DNA of 64,000 nt from Okeania sp. SIO2B3 (GCF_010672525.1 NZ_JAAHGH010000036.1:1-64000), one strand, 5' to 3'; numbered from the stretch's first letter, positions 18,044 to 28,008 are shown. A program made the numbers and translations. Notes: generated from the letters alone by a model not told the origin.

Positions 18044-18286
18044 TTAGGACTTGCTGATTAAATCTCAAAGTTTTTACAGATAAAGGTAAGTGCCTTTTTA
18101 AGTATCAAAAAGTGCGAGGTTTTAGGCGACTCAGGTTCAAAATCTTAGGATTTTGGTCAAGAGTTGGGCAGAAAAATCAAGGGATGATTCTTTCTACTAT
18201 CTCCTCTATAATTCCCATTTATCCAGTATAGCTGTCTCCTGTCTCCTACCCCTACCACTCATACTTTCCATACGCAAACCCTAATT
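18041..18286. mobile_element. Family B small element, copy 1
   Basis: Flanked by TAATTA on both sides. Left end AGGACTTGCTGATTAAATC, right end ACGCAAACCCT. It carries the family core GAGTTGGGCAGAAAAATCA and CTGTCTCCTGTCTCCTACC. It is shorter and more divergent than the other copies. Confidence 0.7.
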
Positions 18287-18314
18287 ATAAATAGCCTTAA
18301 ATTCAGACAACTTG

Positions 18315-18447
18315 TTATATCATGTCCGGTTGAATAGTTATAGTTAGAGATCGTAGTAGGGATTGAGCAAAAAGATAGATATTTAATGGGCTAAATATCT
18401 ACTACAAACAAAAACTTTTTTATCACTTATTATCGAAACATGATATT
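18315..18447. mobile_element. Family A small element, copy 2
   Basis: Ends are TATATCATGTCCGGTTGAAT and TTATTATCGAAACATGATAT. It sits just before the amylase gene, ending about 30 bp from the ATG, so any promoter must lie in or before it. Confidence 0.6.
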
Positions 18448-18477
18448 ACCTATAAAGTAGAAACAGGAATCGTATTT

Positions 18478-19875
18478 ATGGACACAAAAAATCGTTTGGC
18501 TTTCAGTTTTCTAATAACGTGGGTTTGTACCTGCTTGCTGGCAGTAATGATTGGACTAACATCCAATCCTACTCCTGCCAAAGCAGATGTTATCTACCAC
18601 GCTTTCGATGAATGTTTTGCCAATGTCACAGCAAAACTGCCTGAAGTTCAAGCAGCAGGATATAACTATATTCAAATTTCGCCTCCCAATAAAACGCCAT
18701 CACGGGAAGATGATGCCTGCACTTCAGATAAATACTGGTACATTCAGTATCAGCCATTTGATTATGTTCTGGAAGGAAACCTAGGAAATGAGCAAGATTT
18801 AAAGAATTTGATTGACGCTGCTCACGAACGAGGAATTAAAATTATTGCTGATGTGGTCTTTAATCACATGGCTAATTATCGTTTTTATCAAGATGTTGCA
18901 CCTTTCCCTGAAGCATATCCGCTCTACCCAAAAAAAGAATATTTCCACGAGGCAAAATGTATCGCCAACTATAATAATTCCTACGAAGTTGAAAATGATT
19001 GGTTATGCAGTCAAAATGACAAGGAAGGATTGCCAGATTTAAGGACTGACTTACCTTATGTGCAACAGAAACAGCATGAATATATGCAAAAACTGATTGC
19101 TCTTGGAGTAGATGGGTTCCGCTTTGATGCTGTCAAACACATTTCTGTTGAAGATTTGGAGAAGATAGTTGCAGTTATCCCTGAAGATAAGTTTTTCTAT
19201 GGTGAAGCTATCGGTCGTAACTTTGACGAGAGCATGAAATATATTCCAGTGTTTCCCAAAGTAACAGATTTTCAATTGGTCAATACCTTGAAAAGTGCTT
19301 TTGTTTACGGGGGAGACTTACGCTCTCTAGTTAATCCAGCAGATACTCAGCGTGCTGTACCTGGAGAAAATGCGGTCACCTTTGCTCGTAACCACGACAC
19401 TTGGGCAATAGGACAGTTTGATAATTGGAAATTTGACAAGAACGATTTAGTTTTAGCAACAGCTTACGTTTTAGGGAGAAAAGAAGGAACGCCATTGATT
19501 TTAACTTTTGATGCTTTTGAACCTACAATTGTTGCTGGTACCAAATTTCACGAAAAAATGATGGGAGAATCTCAATACTATCGCAATGGTAACGAAATTG
19601 CTGATAGTGCAGACAGTCCTAATTTACTCTTTATCGAGCGTGGAGATAAAGGTTTAACCATTATTAATAAAGCTGGTGAAACATTTGATGTCAGTGCTGC
19701 TAAAATGCCTGGTTTAGGAGTTGGTTGTTACAACGAACTACAGTACGACTTTGAAATGTGTGTAGACTATGGCGGTGACGGTCAGAAGTACATTAACAAG
19801 TGGGGTTCCCCTAATCGTGGTGGAATTGAAATCGGTCCCCGTACCGCATTGTTCTTTGTCAAAAATGAGGTTTAA
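18478..19875 (+). CDS. Secreted alpha-amylase family glycosidase (GH13)
   Basis: A 465-residue enzyme cleaving alpha-glucans outside the cytoplasm. N-terminus: a hydrophobic LAFSFLITWVCTCLLAVMIG segment and a cut near AKA-D. GH13 conserved regions are intact: DVVFNHMA (region I), GFRFDAVKH with the catalytic Asp near residue 216, FFYGEAI with the acid/base Glu near 241, and FARNHDTW with the third Asp near 305. The C-terminal beta-domain ends in RTALFFVKNEV. The length is compact and resembles animal-type and Streptomyces-type alpha-amylases. ATG 18478 follows AACAGGAATC. It is the last enzyme of the secreted island, separated from the AGE gene by two small repeat elements, so is probably its own transcription unit. 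Confidence 0.88.
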   Translation: MDTKNRLAFSFLITWVCTCLLAVMIGLTSNPTPAKADVIYHAFDECFANVTAKLPEVQAAGYNYIQISPPNKTPSREDDACTSDKYWYIQYQPFDYVLEGNLGNEQDLKNLIDAAHERGIKIIADVVFNHMANYRFYQDVAPFPEAYPLYPKKEYFHEAKCIANYNNSYEVENDWLCSQNDKEGLPDLRTDLPYVQQKQHEYMQKLIALGVDGFRFDAVKHISVEDLEKIVAVIPEDKFFYGEAIGRNFDESMKYIPVFPKVTDFQLVNTLKSAFVYGGDLRSLVNPADTQRAVPGENAVTFARNHDTWAIGQFDNWKFDKNDLVLATAYVLGRKEGTPLILTFDAFEPTIVAGTKFHEKMMGESQYYRNGNEIADSADSPNLLFIERGDKGLTIINKAGETFDVSAAKMPGLGVGCYNELQYDFEMCVDYGGDGQKYINKWGSPNRGGIEIGPRTALFFVKNEV

Positions 19876-20260
19876 GTCCTCTCTTTGATGACCAGACCAG
19901 ATTAATATTGGTGAGTCAGGCGATCGCGATGGTCAACGATCTGATGCTGGCATATCATAATAACTTGGCAGTTTCAAAACCCATTGACTGACTGTAATTC
20001 CAGCAAGTGAGCGATCGCTTCCTAACCAGAGGCGATTGCTTCAAAAAAACCAAGGCTGAGAAATTCCCTTCTGCTGAAGTTATATCAAATCCGTTGGCTT
20101 CGGAGTAATATAATTCTGTTGCTCTTCATACAATTGGTAAGGGCTATCAACAGTATTAAAATAATTGGGCAAAATTTAACATAAATAGACATTTACTGTG
20201 ATATACTAAGTTTATGTCTAACTTAATTAAACTATTCAAAGAGGTGGCTGATCAATTGAA
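19876..20260. other. Spacer before the second tnpB relic
   Basis: It holds two HIP1 sites, a TATATCAAATCCGTTGGC end fragment near 20082, and, after about 20160, the likely left part of the IS605-type element with a TATACTAAGTTTATG promoter-like stretch before tnpB. The left boundary cannot be fixed. Confidence 0.5.
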
Positions 20261-21302
20261 ATGCAATCAATCAAGACTAAATTAAAAGTTAACAATTACC
20301 AAAAAACCATACTTGCCAAACACGCAGGTGTAGCCCCTGACTGCTTATAACTGGGGATTAGCTACTTGTATTACTGAGTATGAAGAAACAAAAAAACGCC
20401 CTAGTGCTATCACTTTACATAAGCGTCTAGTGGCTGAAGTTAAGTCAATTAATCCTTGGTATTATGAGGTATCTAAATGTGCCGCACAACAAGCATTAAG
20501 AGACTTATAAAGGGCATTTAAAAACTTTTTGACTGTTCCTAAACGTGGTTTTCCTAAGTTTAAGAAAAAGGGTAGAAAAGATAGTTTCTATTTAGAAGGA
20601 AGTATTAAGATTCTCAAGGGAAACGATATAAAGCTACCGAGAATAGGAATCGTAAAAACTTATGAAATTTTACCTTCTGTACCAGTCAAAAATGTGACCA
20701 TATCAAGACGTGCAGATAATTGGTATATCAGCTTGAAATATGATTTTGAACCAGCACCGACTGCCAAAGAACGAGATATTATAGGTGTAGATGTTGGCAT
20801 AAATACTCTAGCAACTTGTAGTGATGGGAAGGTTTTTGCTAACGTCAAAGCCTACAAACAAGCTAAAAAACGATTAAGTCGCTATCAAAGCCGTGTTAAC
20901 AAAAAAGAACCAGGCTCCAAAAACAGAGTCAAGGCGGTAAAAAGACTAGCTAAGGCTCACAAAAAAGCGGATGCGACCCCGCGACGACGACAGCTCGCTT
21001 GCGGAACGCGCACCAAGCAGTAGCTGATATCAGAGCAGATGCACTACATAAACTGACAACATGGGCGAGCTTTAAACCACAGCACCATAGTGATAGAAGA
21101 CTTGAATGTAAGTGGAATGCTCAAAAATCATAACCCACCCCTCTAGCTCCCCTCCCGGGAGGGGATGGGGGTGGGTGCAGATTGTGGCATATCTATAGAC
21201 CGCGTATGAGATGCAAGTATTAATTTAAGAAATGCGGTCGGCTTGACCGTTGATGCCTGTGGACGGAGTGCTGCTGACAGTTCCGGTGGAAGCAGGAAGT
21301 AA
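20261..21302 (+). pseudogene. tnpB: tnpB (IS200/IS605 RNA-guided nuclease) pseudogene
   Basis: From ATG 20261 the protein starts MQSIKTKLKVNNYQKTILA. There is a +1 frameshift at about 20330 before YNWGLATCITEYEETKKR, and an in-frame TAA at 20508 (ALRDL-stop-RAFKNF). The open stretch 20529-21023 contains PKRGFPKFKKKGRKDSFYL and the RuvC-I motif IIGVDVGINTLATCSDG. At about 20970-21005 a GC-rich segment is inserted into AHKKA|HQAVADIRADALHKL. After VIEDLNVSGML the centre, including the RuvC-II/III region and zinc finger, is lost and replaced by a purine-rich scrap; only the C-terminal tail ending in AAGTAA at 21302 remains. It is dead as a nuclease. Confidence 0.82.
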
Positions 21303-21352
21303 ACATTAAAATATCACGCTATGTGACGTTTTATGTCGGTTTTATGAAGCAG
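21190..21352 (+). mobile_element. IS605-type right end (omegaRNA-like), copy 2
   Basis: It shares ATTAATTTAAGAAATGCGG, CGGAGTGCTGCTGACAGTTC and the terminal GTTTTATGAAGCAG with copies 1 and 3. The scaffold looks intact although its tnpB is dead. It is in the same orientation as copy 1, 12.3 kb away. Confidence 0.7.
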
Positions 21353-21378
21353 GTTTAAATTCCACAGATAGAATGTTG

Positions 21379-22560
21379 TTAACGCAAAATCCCTCTTTTT
21401 TTCAATTGCCAGTCTAATTGTCTCAAAAACTGCAAATCTATCTCTGGTAAATACCCTCCATCTCTATCCTGTAAAAAACTAAAAGCTTGTCTAAACTCAT
21501 ACCCACTTGCTTGAATAGGTGCATCAAAATGACAGGGAATAACTTGCCGAAAATTCCAACCTGCCACTTTCTCAACCCATTCCATTACCTGCTGTGGGTC
21601 GCGATTTAAAATCAGAGTTTGCAATATAGGTGCTACTAACAACCGCCCATCCTGTCGTAATTTTGTAAAAGAACGCTGCCAGTCTGACTTCCACCGCCAT
21701 GGTAAGAGACCAAAATATGCACGCTTCGAGCGATCGCTTGCTTTGACCACATTCTTCAACATTTCCCCAGTAGGAACCACATCTAAAGCATCTACCTGAA
21801 AATATAATCCAAACAAACATATTTTTTGCCACCCTACACATCTATTTGTGGGATTATCTTCTACCACATCAAACACGTCATCTTTGGCATGAAATAATAA
21901 CGGATAGGGGTCTAAATTCAAAATCTCAGGCGGTTCAGCAGGTACAGATAAAACAGTATCAACCGCCAGTAAAGTTTGGGATGGACTATGCCAAAATACT
22001 ACTTCTGCAAAAGGTTTGAAACCAATATCAAGGGGTCCGAGAGTTGCGTAGTCAAATTCTGCTGCAAAAGGTGCATCTCCACTATTCACAGGGAGTAGGT
22101 AGGTGCGGTTTCTTGGCAAACCCAACCAACTCAGGGGTAAATTTAGAGGAAAACTCCATTGGTTGGGCGTGACAAAAACTTCCGCCGTAGGAAATTTTCT
22201 CGCAAAGGGTCCCACATATACTTTATGTTCTAAGCCAGAAATAGTTGGTAAAATAATGTAGCGAACTTCTCCATATTTTTCTACCAATTCATTGACAAGG
22301 CGTAGGCATTCCCGCGTTGGTGCTATAGGGGTATAAACAAACAAACCCCCTCCGATCATTCTTACCACTGTCATCCGAATTGGTACAGTGACATAGAAGA
22401 TACCCTGAAGTTGCTCAAAAGTCCAAATTGTATCTTTGACTATCTCCTTTCGTAATGTTCGTCTTTGTCCATAAGGGTATAATGGTAAAATAGGCCATAG
22501 AGGCCATGACCAATCCTGAGAGAGAGAAATATTCTGTGGTCTTTGTTTCCCTGAATGCAC
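21379..22560 (-). CDS. DUF4336 domain protein
   Basis: A 393-residue protein typical of the cyanobacterial/plant DUF4336 family: DWSWPLWPILPLYPYGQRRT, RMTVVRMIGGGLFVYTPIAPT, YIILPTISGLEHKVYVGPF and AEVVFWHSPSQTLLAVDTV. The middle resembles a metallo-beta-lactamase-like layout (HCD replaced by other residues) and the C-terminus has IPCHFDAPI. No signal peptide or membrane helix. Function unknown. It stands alone; the 3' end lies 27 bp from the IS605-type right end. Confidence 0.75.
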   Translation of the reverse strand: MHSGKQRPQNISLSQDWSWPLWPILPLYPYGQRRTLRKEIVKDTIWTFEQLQGIFYVTVPIRMTVVRMIGGGLFVYTPIAPTRECLRLVNELVEKYGEVRYIILPTISGLEHKVYVGPFARKFPTAEVFVTPNQWSFPLNLPLSWLGLPRNRTYLLPVNSGDAPFAAEFDYATLGPLDIGFKPFAEVVFWHSPSQTLLAVDTVLSVPAEPPEILNLDPYPLLFHAKDDVFDVVEDNPTNRCVGWQKICLFGLYFQVDALDVVPTGEMLKNVVKASDRSKRAYFGLLPWRWKSDWQRSFTKLRQDGRLLVAPILQTLILNRDPQQVMEWVEKVAGWNFRQVIPCHFDAPIQASGYEFRQAFSFLQDRDGGYLPEIDLQFLRQLDWQLKKRGILR

Positions 22561-22668
22561 TTTTAATGCAGTTATTTACTACAGTTATTACTGTATAGTA
22601 TTAAGTAGAAATAAGGAAGTGGGATAACCAAAATTAAATTTCGGAAATTAGAATTTGATGCAATTCCT

Positions 22669-25059
22669 TTACGTTGGTAGTTCTACTGTAAAAGTTGTCC
22701 AACCATTAATACTGGATACTAATAGATTGCCATTTAGCTGTTCTACCAATTTTTTCACTAGGGCTAAACCTAAACCTGTCCCCCCTTGTTTCCAAGGATC
22801 GGCATTAGGCACTCGATAAAATTTATTAAATATTTTAGGTAACTCAGATTCAGGAATTTCTGATGGGTTACTAATCATAAATTTGATCGAAGAAGGTGCT
22901 TCTTTCAGGCTTTTTTTGTTACTTTTTTTCTGGTTACATTCAACTAAAAACTTGATTTCGCCACCATTCTGAGTATACTTGCAAGCATTATTTAGGAGTT
23001 CTGCTAAAATCCGGCTTAAACTATTATTATTAGACACGATCTGAGGGAGTTTTTTAGGACATTTAACTTTTAGAGTTTGTTGACGTTCTTGAGCTCTAGA
23101 TTTAAAAGGATCGATAATAGTGGGAAGCCAACTTGCTAAATCTATTGTATCTATAGGAATAAGTTCAGTACCACCTTCTAAACGCTGTAAATCTAATAAA
23201 TCGGTAATTAAGTTAATTTCTCTTTTACACTCTGTATCTAAAATATTTAAATATTCTTGACCGCGTTCTGATACAGGAAAGACTTTCAACATATGAATAG
23301 CCATTTTCATGTTCGATAGAGGTGTTCTTAACTCATGGGAAACAGTGCTTAAAAAATCATCTTTGAGAATATTAAGTTGCTGTAGTTCTCGCACTTTTTG
23401 TTGCAATTCTGCTGTGCGGTCTTGAACTTGTTTTTCTAAGTCTGTGTTAAGAGTTTGTACTTGTTGATAAAGTTGGGCCTGTTGAATAGCGATCGCTAAC
23501 TGAGTTGCTAGCTGCTTCAACAAATCAATTTCAGATTGTTGCCATTCTCGAATTCCGGAACATTCCTGGGTACACATCAGTCCCCATAGTTGCCCATCTT
23601 GGGAAATTGGTACTATTAAGTAAGCTTTTACCTGTTTTTCCTTCAGTTCAGTAATTTTTTCTGTACTTACATTTGTTTGAGTTATATCAGAAACTGCCTG
23701 AATCTTATTTTGATTCACTTTGAAATTTGACATTAAGCATTCAGATGAAAATGTTTCTCCCATCCAGGAATTGCAATTTTTTTCTACTGACTCAGCAACT
23801 ATTTTAGCTACTTTTGAAGATTCTATCTGAAATAACACTACCCGGTCTGTTTTGAAGAATTGTTGAACTTCTGTAACTACAGCGTTAATAATTTCATCTA
23901 TATATAAAGATTGATGAATCCGAAGAGCTATTTTAGCCAGGAGGCGATCGCGTTCTAACTGTGCTTGTATTTCTGCCGTTCGTGCCTGCACTTCTTTTTC
24001 TAATTCTGCATTTCGAGTGCGTAATAGTTCAAATTTTTCTGCTTGCAGTTGATTAACATCTTTTCGTAATTTTCTGACTAACCCAAACATTACTGTCGGG
24101 TCTAATACTTGCAGTAAGCTAGCTTGATTAACTGTTCCCAGAAACTCTCCTTGTTTACCACATACTATTAAGATTTGTACCTGTTCCTGCAACATTTTTT
24201 TATGAGCATCCCAGAGAGAATCTGTTTGTTTCAAAAAATTAAGTGGCATTTTCATTACCTTTTTTACAGGTGTTGTTGCCAAATTCATATTTATAAAATA
24301 GGCTTGTGCAATATCATCTGTTGTGATTATGCCAACTGGTTTTTCAATTTCAGTCTTTTGTGTTTTATGTTTTTTCTTCTGTGTGACGATTACACTATTC
24401 ACTTGTCGGTCTGACATTAATTGACTGATTTTCAACAGTGATGACGTTTCTGGAGTTGTGACTGACACAGAATCATTTTTTACTTCATTTACCTTTTTTG
24501 AGCTGAGAATATTAGAAGGTTGCAGTACTTGACGAATTCTTTCTGGTGTGACGACACCAACTATTTTATCCATACTATCTAGCACTGGTAGATGACTAAT
24601 TTGATGTTGGCGAAACAGAAATAAAGCAGTAAATAAATCTTGATCGTCTGATTCTTTTAGAGTCACAAAATTAGATGACATGACTTCTGCTATCTTCACT
24701 TTTTCTGATAAATTACTCAGACTACCAATTTTACCAGTTGCAATTAGTTTGACAAGGTTACTGACAGTGAATATTCCTAATAAAAAAGAAGATTGTGCAT
24801 TACCACCTTTTTTATCTTCTTCTATAGATTTATTTTCTACAACTAAAACACTTGTAGCTTTTTCCTGGTTTGATAATGGTGATTCATCAATTTTTCCATT
24901 TTTCAGTGTATTTATCGGTATTGCACAGCTGCTTTGTAACATACTCATTTGTTTTAGTACGTCTACCAGAGGAGTTTCCGGGGTTACAGTTAGCGGATAA
25001 CGGTCAATTGCTTGCTGTAGAGGTGATGAATATATACGAGATTGAGCAACCATAATCAT
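22669..25059 (-). CDS. CBS-GAF hybrid sensor histidine kinase
   Basis: A 796-residue cytoplasmic sensor with no membrane segment. Residues 1-325 hold four CBS motifs (one each around 10-110, 115-180, 185-255, 260-322), usual adenosyl-ligand sensors. A coiled coil (~335-375) leads to a GAF domain (~380-530), then a second coiled coil with the DRTAEL signature. HisKA is at 565-630 with phosphoacceptor His575 (STVSHELRTP). HATPase_c has an N box LNNACKYT (~689) and G2 GGTGLGLALVKK (~760). The G1 box reads ISNPSEIPESEL, with Asn where DxGxGI is expected, so kinase efficiency may be reduced. AAAAGGATAT precedes two ATG codons (25059 and 25053); the second has better spacing. No response regulator is adjacent, so the partner is elsewhere. 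The CBS set suggests sensing of energy charge (inference). Confidence 0.85.
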   Translation of the reverse strand: MIMVAQSRIYSSPLQQAIDRYPLTVTPETPLVDVLKQMSMLQSSCAIPINTLKNGKIDESPLSNQEKATSVLVVENKSIEEDKKGGNAQSSFLLGIFTVSNLVKLIATGKIGSLSNLSEKVKIAEVMSSNFVTLKESDDQDLFTALFLFRQHQISHLPVLDSMDKIVGVVTPERIRQVLQPSNILSSKKVNEVKNDSVSVTTPETSSLLKISQLMSDRQVNSVIVTQKKKHKTQKTEIEKPVGIITTDDIAQAYFINMNLATTPVKKVMKMPLNFLKQTDSLWDAHKKMLQEQVQILIVCGKQGEFLGTVNQASLLQVLDPTVMFGLVRKLRKDVNQLQAEKFELLRTRNAELEKEVQARTAEIQAQLERDRLLAKIALRIHQSLYIDEIINAVVTEVQQFFKTDRVVLFQIESSKVAKIVAESVEKNCNSWMGETFSSECLMSNFKVNQNKIQAVSDITQTNVSTEKITELKEKQVKAYLIVPISQDGQLWGLMCTQECSGIREWQQSEIDLLKQLATQLAIAIQQAQLYQQVQTLNTDLEKQVQDRTAELQQKVRELQQLNILKDDFLSTVSHELRTPLSNMKMAIHMLKVFPVSERGQEYLNILDTECKREINLITDLLDLQRLEGGTELIPIDTIDLASWLPTIIDPFKSRAQERQQTLKVKCPKKLPQIVSNNNSLSRILAELLNNACKYTQNGGEIKFLVECNQKKSNKKSLKEAPSSIKFMISNPSEIPESELPKIFNKFYRVPNADPWKQGGTGLGLALVKKLVEQLNGNLLVSSINGWTTFTVELPT

Positions 25060-25577
25060 ATATCCTTTTATAGATAAATGTAAAATATTATTGATATTTT
25101 TCAGGCAAATTTAGAGTTTTTTATATTTAATAAGTAATTATATTAGAACCGTAATTATTGCCTAAAAATTACAGTATAAATTTTAGCATGAAATCAAGTT
25201 TGGATCAATATTTGAAAGTGCTAAAATTAGGCTGAGTTTGAGTTTCGTAAACTCGATATACTTTGAAAAAAATCAGAATGCCATGAAACTGATTACTGTT
25301 AATAATGGCGGTAAAACTAAGTAAGGAAGCGATCGCGAACACTACTTATATTAAGTTCGATTGAATACTTACTTGCATTTTATAGACACAGACCCAAGAA
25401 GATAATATATGTATATAGATATAATGCTCTACTTTTTGAAGTACGGACTTCTAAGGATTTTTACTGGCTGGCATGGCCTTCATTTTTGATATTTAAGAAA
25501 TAAATTAGAATATAATCTGTCATTTCTAGAGTTTTTGTTTCAAAATATTAAGTAAAGATGAGTTGAGAGTATTACCC
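25060..25577. other. AT-rich spacer, nothing recognised
   Basis: Divergent promoter region between the kinase and the small conserved ORF. One HIP1 site near 25330. No repeat family member or ORF was seen. Confidence 0.5.
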
Positions 25578-25766
25578 ATGTTTCCATTCTTTGCTAAATC
25601 CTGCTGTGGCTGGGACTTTTTTCAACCAGAGTCTCGTAAAGTCCATCAGGAAAATAAACTGAAATTCCTCAAGTGGATGCGAGACGATCTAGAAACTAGA
25701 TTAGCTGGACTTAATGCGGCCATTCAAACCATTGAGCGCCAGATGAATCAAGACCAACCTTCTTAA
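25578..25766 (+). CDS. Small conserved-looking cyanobacterial protein (62 aa)
   Basis: Start at ATG 25578 (MFPFFAKSCCGWDFF); the frame extends to a TTG at 25563 with weaker support. The N-terminal part has two adjacent cysteines and aromatic residues; the rest (VHQENKLKFLKWMRDDLETRL) is a charged amphipathic helix. The composition and lack of low complexity suggest a real small protein. I believe similar short proteins occur in other cyanobacteria, but I cannot verify it. Function unknown. Confidence 0.55.
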   Translation: MFPFFAKSCCGWDFFQPESRKVHQENKLKFLKWMRDDLETRLAGLNAAIQTIERQMNQDQPS

Positions 25767-26206
25767 GGTTATAGAGTTGATCATCCACCGAAAAAGCCTT
25801 GGAGTACATTACTCCTAACACTTTAACTACAGTTGTTTGTTCTGGGGCGTAATATTTTGCGCCTTTTCTTTTTAGAATCTTGGAATTAGGCAAGTAATAT
25901 CATTTTTCATTGATTAATGCTACAGCACTACGTTTTTTGGCATTTGACAATCCAAATGTATTGTCAGGGAATAGGGAACAGGGAGCAGGGAACATTGGTA
26001 TAATATAAATTATTTATTCTTCCTTTTTACTGTTTTATCTTTTCTATGATGGGTTTTATATCCCACTCTCACCCAGGATGTCAATGGAGTTTTTAGGGAG
26101 ATAATCCTCATCAACCCCATTCTCAGTCACTCATTGACTAATGATTACTTCTTCAAAATCCCAGAGATTTTCTACACACCCATGCTGAGGATGACTATAG
26201 CAAAAT
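25767..26206. other. Spacer before the nitrilase-fold gene
   Basis: It holds a GGGAATAGGGAACAGGGAGC purine run near 25970-25995 typical of this genome's repeat cores, and CTACAGCACTACG scrap near 25920. No ORF with coding character. Confidence 0.45.
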
Positions 26207-27250
26207 ATGGTAGAAGCTATCCATCAAGTTACCCCTTTCCAGGCTTTGGCCCTTCAAGTCCAGGCTAAAGCAGTAAATCAGGCCAATGATCGGGAATCTG
26301 CGCGATCGCTGATTCAGGAAACCATCAACCACCTAGCAAAACAAATAGCTGCTAGTAAAGCTTTTATTGGCCTAAACTGTAAATTAGTTTTACTGCCAGA
26401 ATATTTTCTCACAGGTTTTCCGATGGCCGAGTCTTTGACAAGTTGGGCAAATAAAGCCTGTTTAGAAATGACTGACCCCATCTACGACCTTCTAGGGGAG
26501 ATTGCTCAAAAAAATGATATTTTTCTAGGGGGCAATGCTTACGAAGTTGACCCCAACTTTCCCGAATTATATTTTCAAAGCTGCTTTCTAATTGACCCCA
26601 GTGGCAATATCGTATTGCGCTATCGTCGTCTCAATTCTATGTTTGCTCCTACTCCCCACGATGTTTGGGATAAATATCTCGACTGTTATGGTTTAGAGGG
26701 AGTATTTCCTGTTGCCAAAACAGCGATCGGTAATTTTGCTGCTGTTGCCTCCGATGAAATTTTATTTCCAGAAGTGACCCGATGTTTGGCAATGCGTGGG
26801 GCAGAAATTTTACTGCATCCTACTTCAGAGGTTTATGGGCAAGCGCGATCGCCAAAAGAAGCAGCGAAAGTTTCTCGTGCTGTGGAAAATATGATGTATG
26901 TGATATCTGCTAATACTGCAGGTATTGCTAACACTCCTATTCCTGAAGCTTCGGTTGATGGGGGTTCCAAAATTATCGACTATCGAGGTTTAATATTAGC
27001 GGAAACTGGGGCAGGGGAAAGCATGGCCGCCTATGGTGAAATTGATCTTATGGCTCTCCGCAACTATCGCTCTCAAGTAGGAATAAAAAATTTATTAGCA
27101 AGGCAAAGATGGGATATTTATGCAGAAAGTTATCGTCAGTTTCATGCTTATCCTGCTAATACTATGGATAGTGGAGTAGTTGAGCGAAAACATTTTATTG
27201 AAACTCAACGTGCAACTATTGAAAAGTTGAGAAAAGAAGGTATTATATGA
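26207..27250 (+). CDS. Nitrilase-superfamily protein with altered catalytic triad
   Basis: A 347-residue carbon-nitrogen hydrolase fold. The Glu motif LVLLPEYFLTGFP is present (Glu65). The Lys motif, usually YRK, reads LRYRRLNSMF (Arg141 at the Lys site), and the nucleophile motif, usually CYDxxFPE, reads VASDEILFPEV, placing Ser182 at the Cys position. The rest of the fold (RGAEILLHPTSE, ENMMYVISANTAG, AETGAGESMAAYGEIDL) is well preserved, so this is not a decaying gene but a family lacking Cys and Lys, hence probably non-hydrolytic or with different chemistry. The alignment is by eye. No operon partner. Start ATG 26207 follows CTATAGCAAAAT without a clear ribosome-binding site. Confidence 0.75.
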   Translation: MVEAIHQVTPFQALALQVQAKAVNQANDRESARSLIQETINHLAKQIAASKAFIGLNCKLVLLPEYFLTGFPMAESLTSWANKACLEMTDPIYDLLGEIAQKNDIFLGGNAYEVDPNFPELYFQSCFLIDPSGNIVLRYRRLNSMFAPTPHDVWDKYLDCYGLEGVFPVAKTAIGNFAAVASDEILFPEVTRCLAMRGAEILLHPTSEVYGQARSPKEAAKVSRAVENMMYVISANTAGIANTPIPEASVDGGSKIIDYRGLILAETGAGESMAAYGEIDLMALRNYRSQVGIKNLLARQRWDIYAESYRQFHAYPANTMDSGVVERKHFIETQRATIEKLRKEGII

Positions 27251-27513
27251 GGGAAGAAGGAAGAAGGAAGAGGGAAGAAGGAAGAAAAGAAAATATGAAA
27301 CCTCACCTTATTATTAAAGCTAGAGGATGGTTTTTTTTTACTACCACCTATCACCTTCTTCGCATGATATTATCGGCGAAAAAATATATAATATTATGTT
27401 CGGATAATTAGCGATCGAAAAACGGTAGTCCTACTCACATAATGGTAGATGGGGATGAACAGTGCCATTTCATGGGAGCATCTTGCTCCCACTACTTTTG
27501 TCCTTGACCAAAA
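27251..27513. other. Purine-rich run and family A scrap
   Basis: GAAGAAGGAAGAAGGAAG repeats follow the stop codon (27251-27290). A TTATGTTCGGATAATTAGCG fragment at about 27394 is a damaged family A end. No ORF. Confidence 0.5.
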
Positions 27514-28008
27514 TAATTAGGGTTTGCTGATTAAATCTAAAAGCATTGACATATAAAGACAAGTGCCTTTTTGGGGCCTTTAAAAAGTGCTTGGTTTTCA
27601 GTCTGAAACGCTCAAAAAGTTAGTATTTTAAGCCCATAGTTGGGCAGAAAAATCACTCTTACAATTCTTACCGAATTATTAATTATTAATTATTAATTAT
27701 TAAATAATTCGTACCTTGAAGCCTCCCCTTTTAAGGGGAAAAAAAGCGGTTGAGGGATGGCGAGGTCCCCTCGCCATATCCAATCAACCAAGAGAAGAAA
27801 TAATATCTCCTTATATTCAATTCTGTAACGGTTAAAACCAGAGGTAATTATCAATTATCCATTATCCATTATCCATTAATGAATCCTACCTACTCTAAAC
27901 TCTCCTAACTCCTGTCTCCTGTCTTTCCCCTCCTGGGAGGGGTTAGGGGTGGGTTGTCTCCTGTCTCCTACCCCTACTAAAAGACTAGTGAAGCGCAAAC
28001 CCTAATTA
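27514..28008. mobile_element. Family B small element, copy 2, with nested insertion
   Basis: TAATTA at both ends; AGGGTTTGCTGATTAAATC on the left and GCGCAAACCCT on the right. Inside, about 27665-27890 is a second element with TTAATTATTAATTATTAA, CCTCCCCTTTTAAGGGG and CCTCGCCATATCCAATC, whose reverse complement is nested in copy 6 (62920-63140). It explains the extra length compared with copies 1, 3, 4 and 5. Confidence 0.7.

Noticed and set aside
25711-25893. Minus-strand 60-codon ORF over the small conserved protein
   Set aside because: Opposes a better-supported plus-strand gene and shows no family features.
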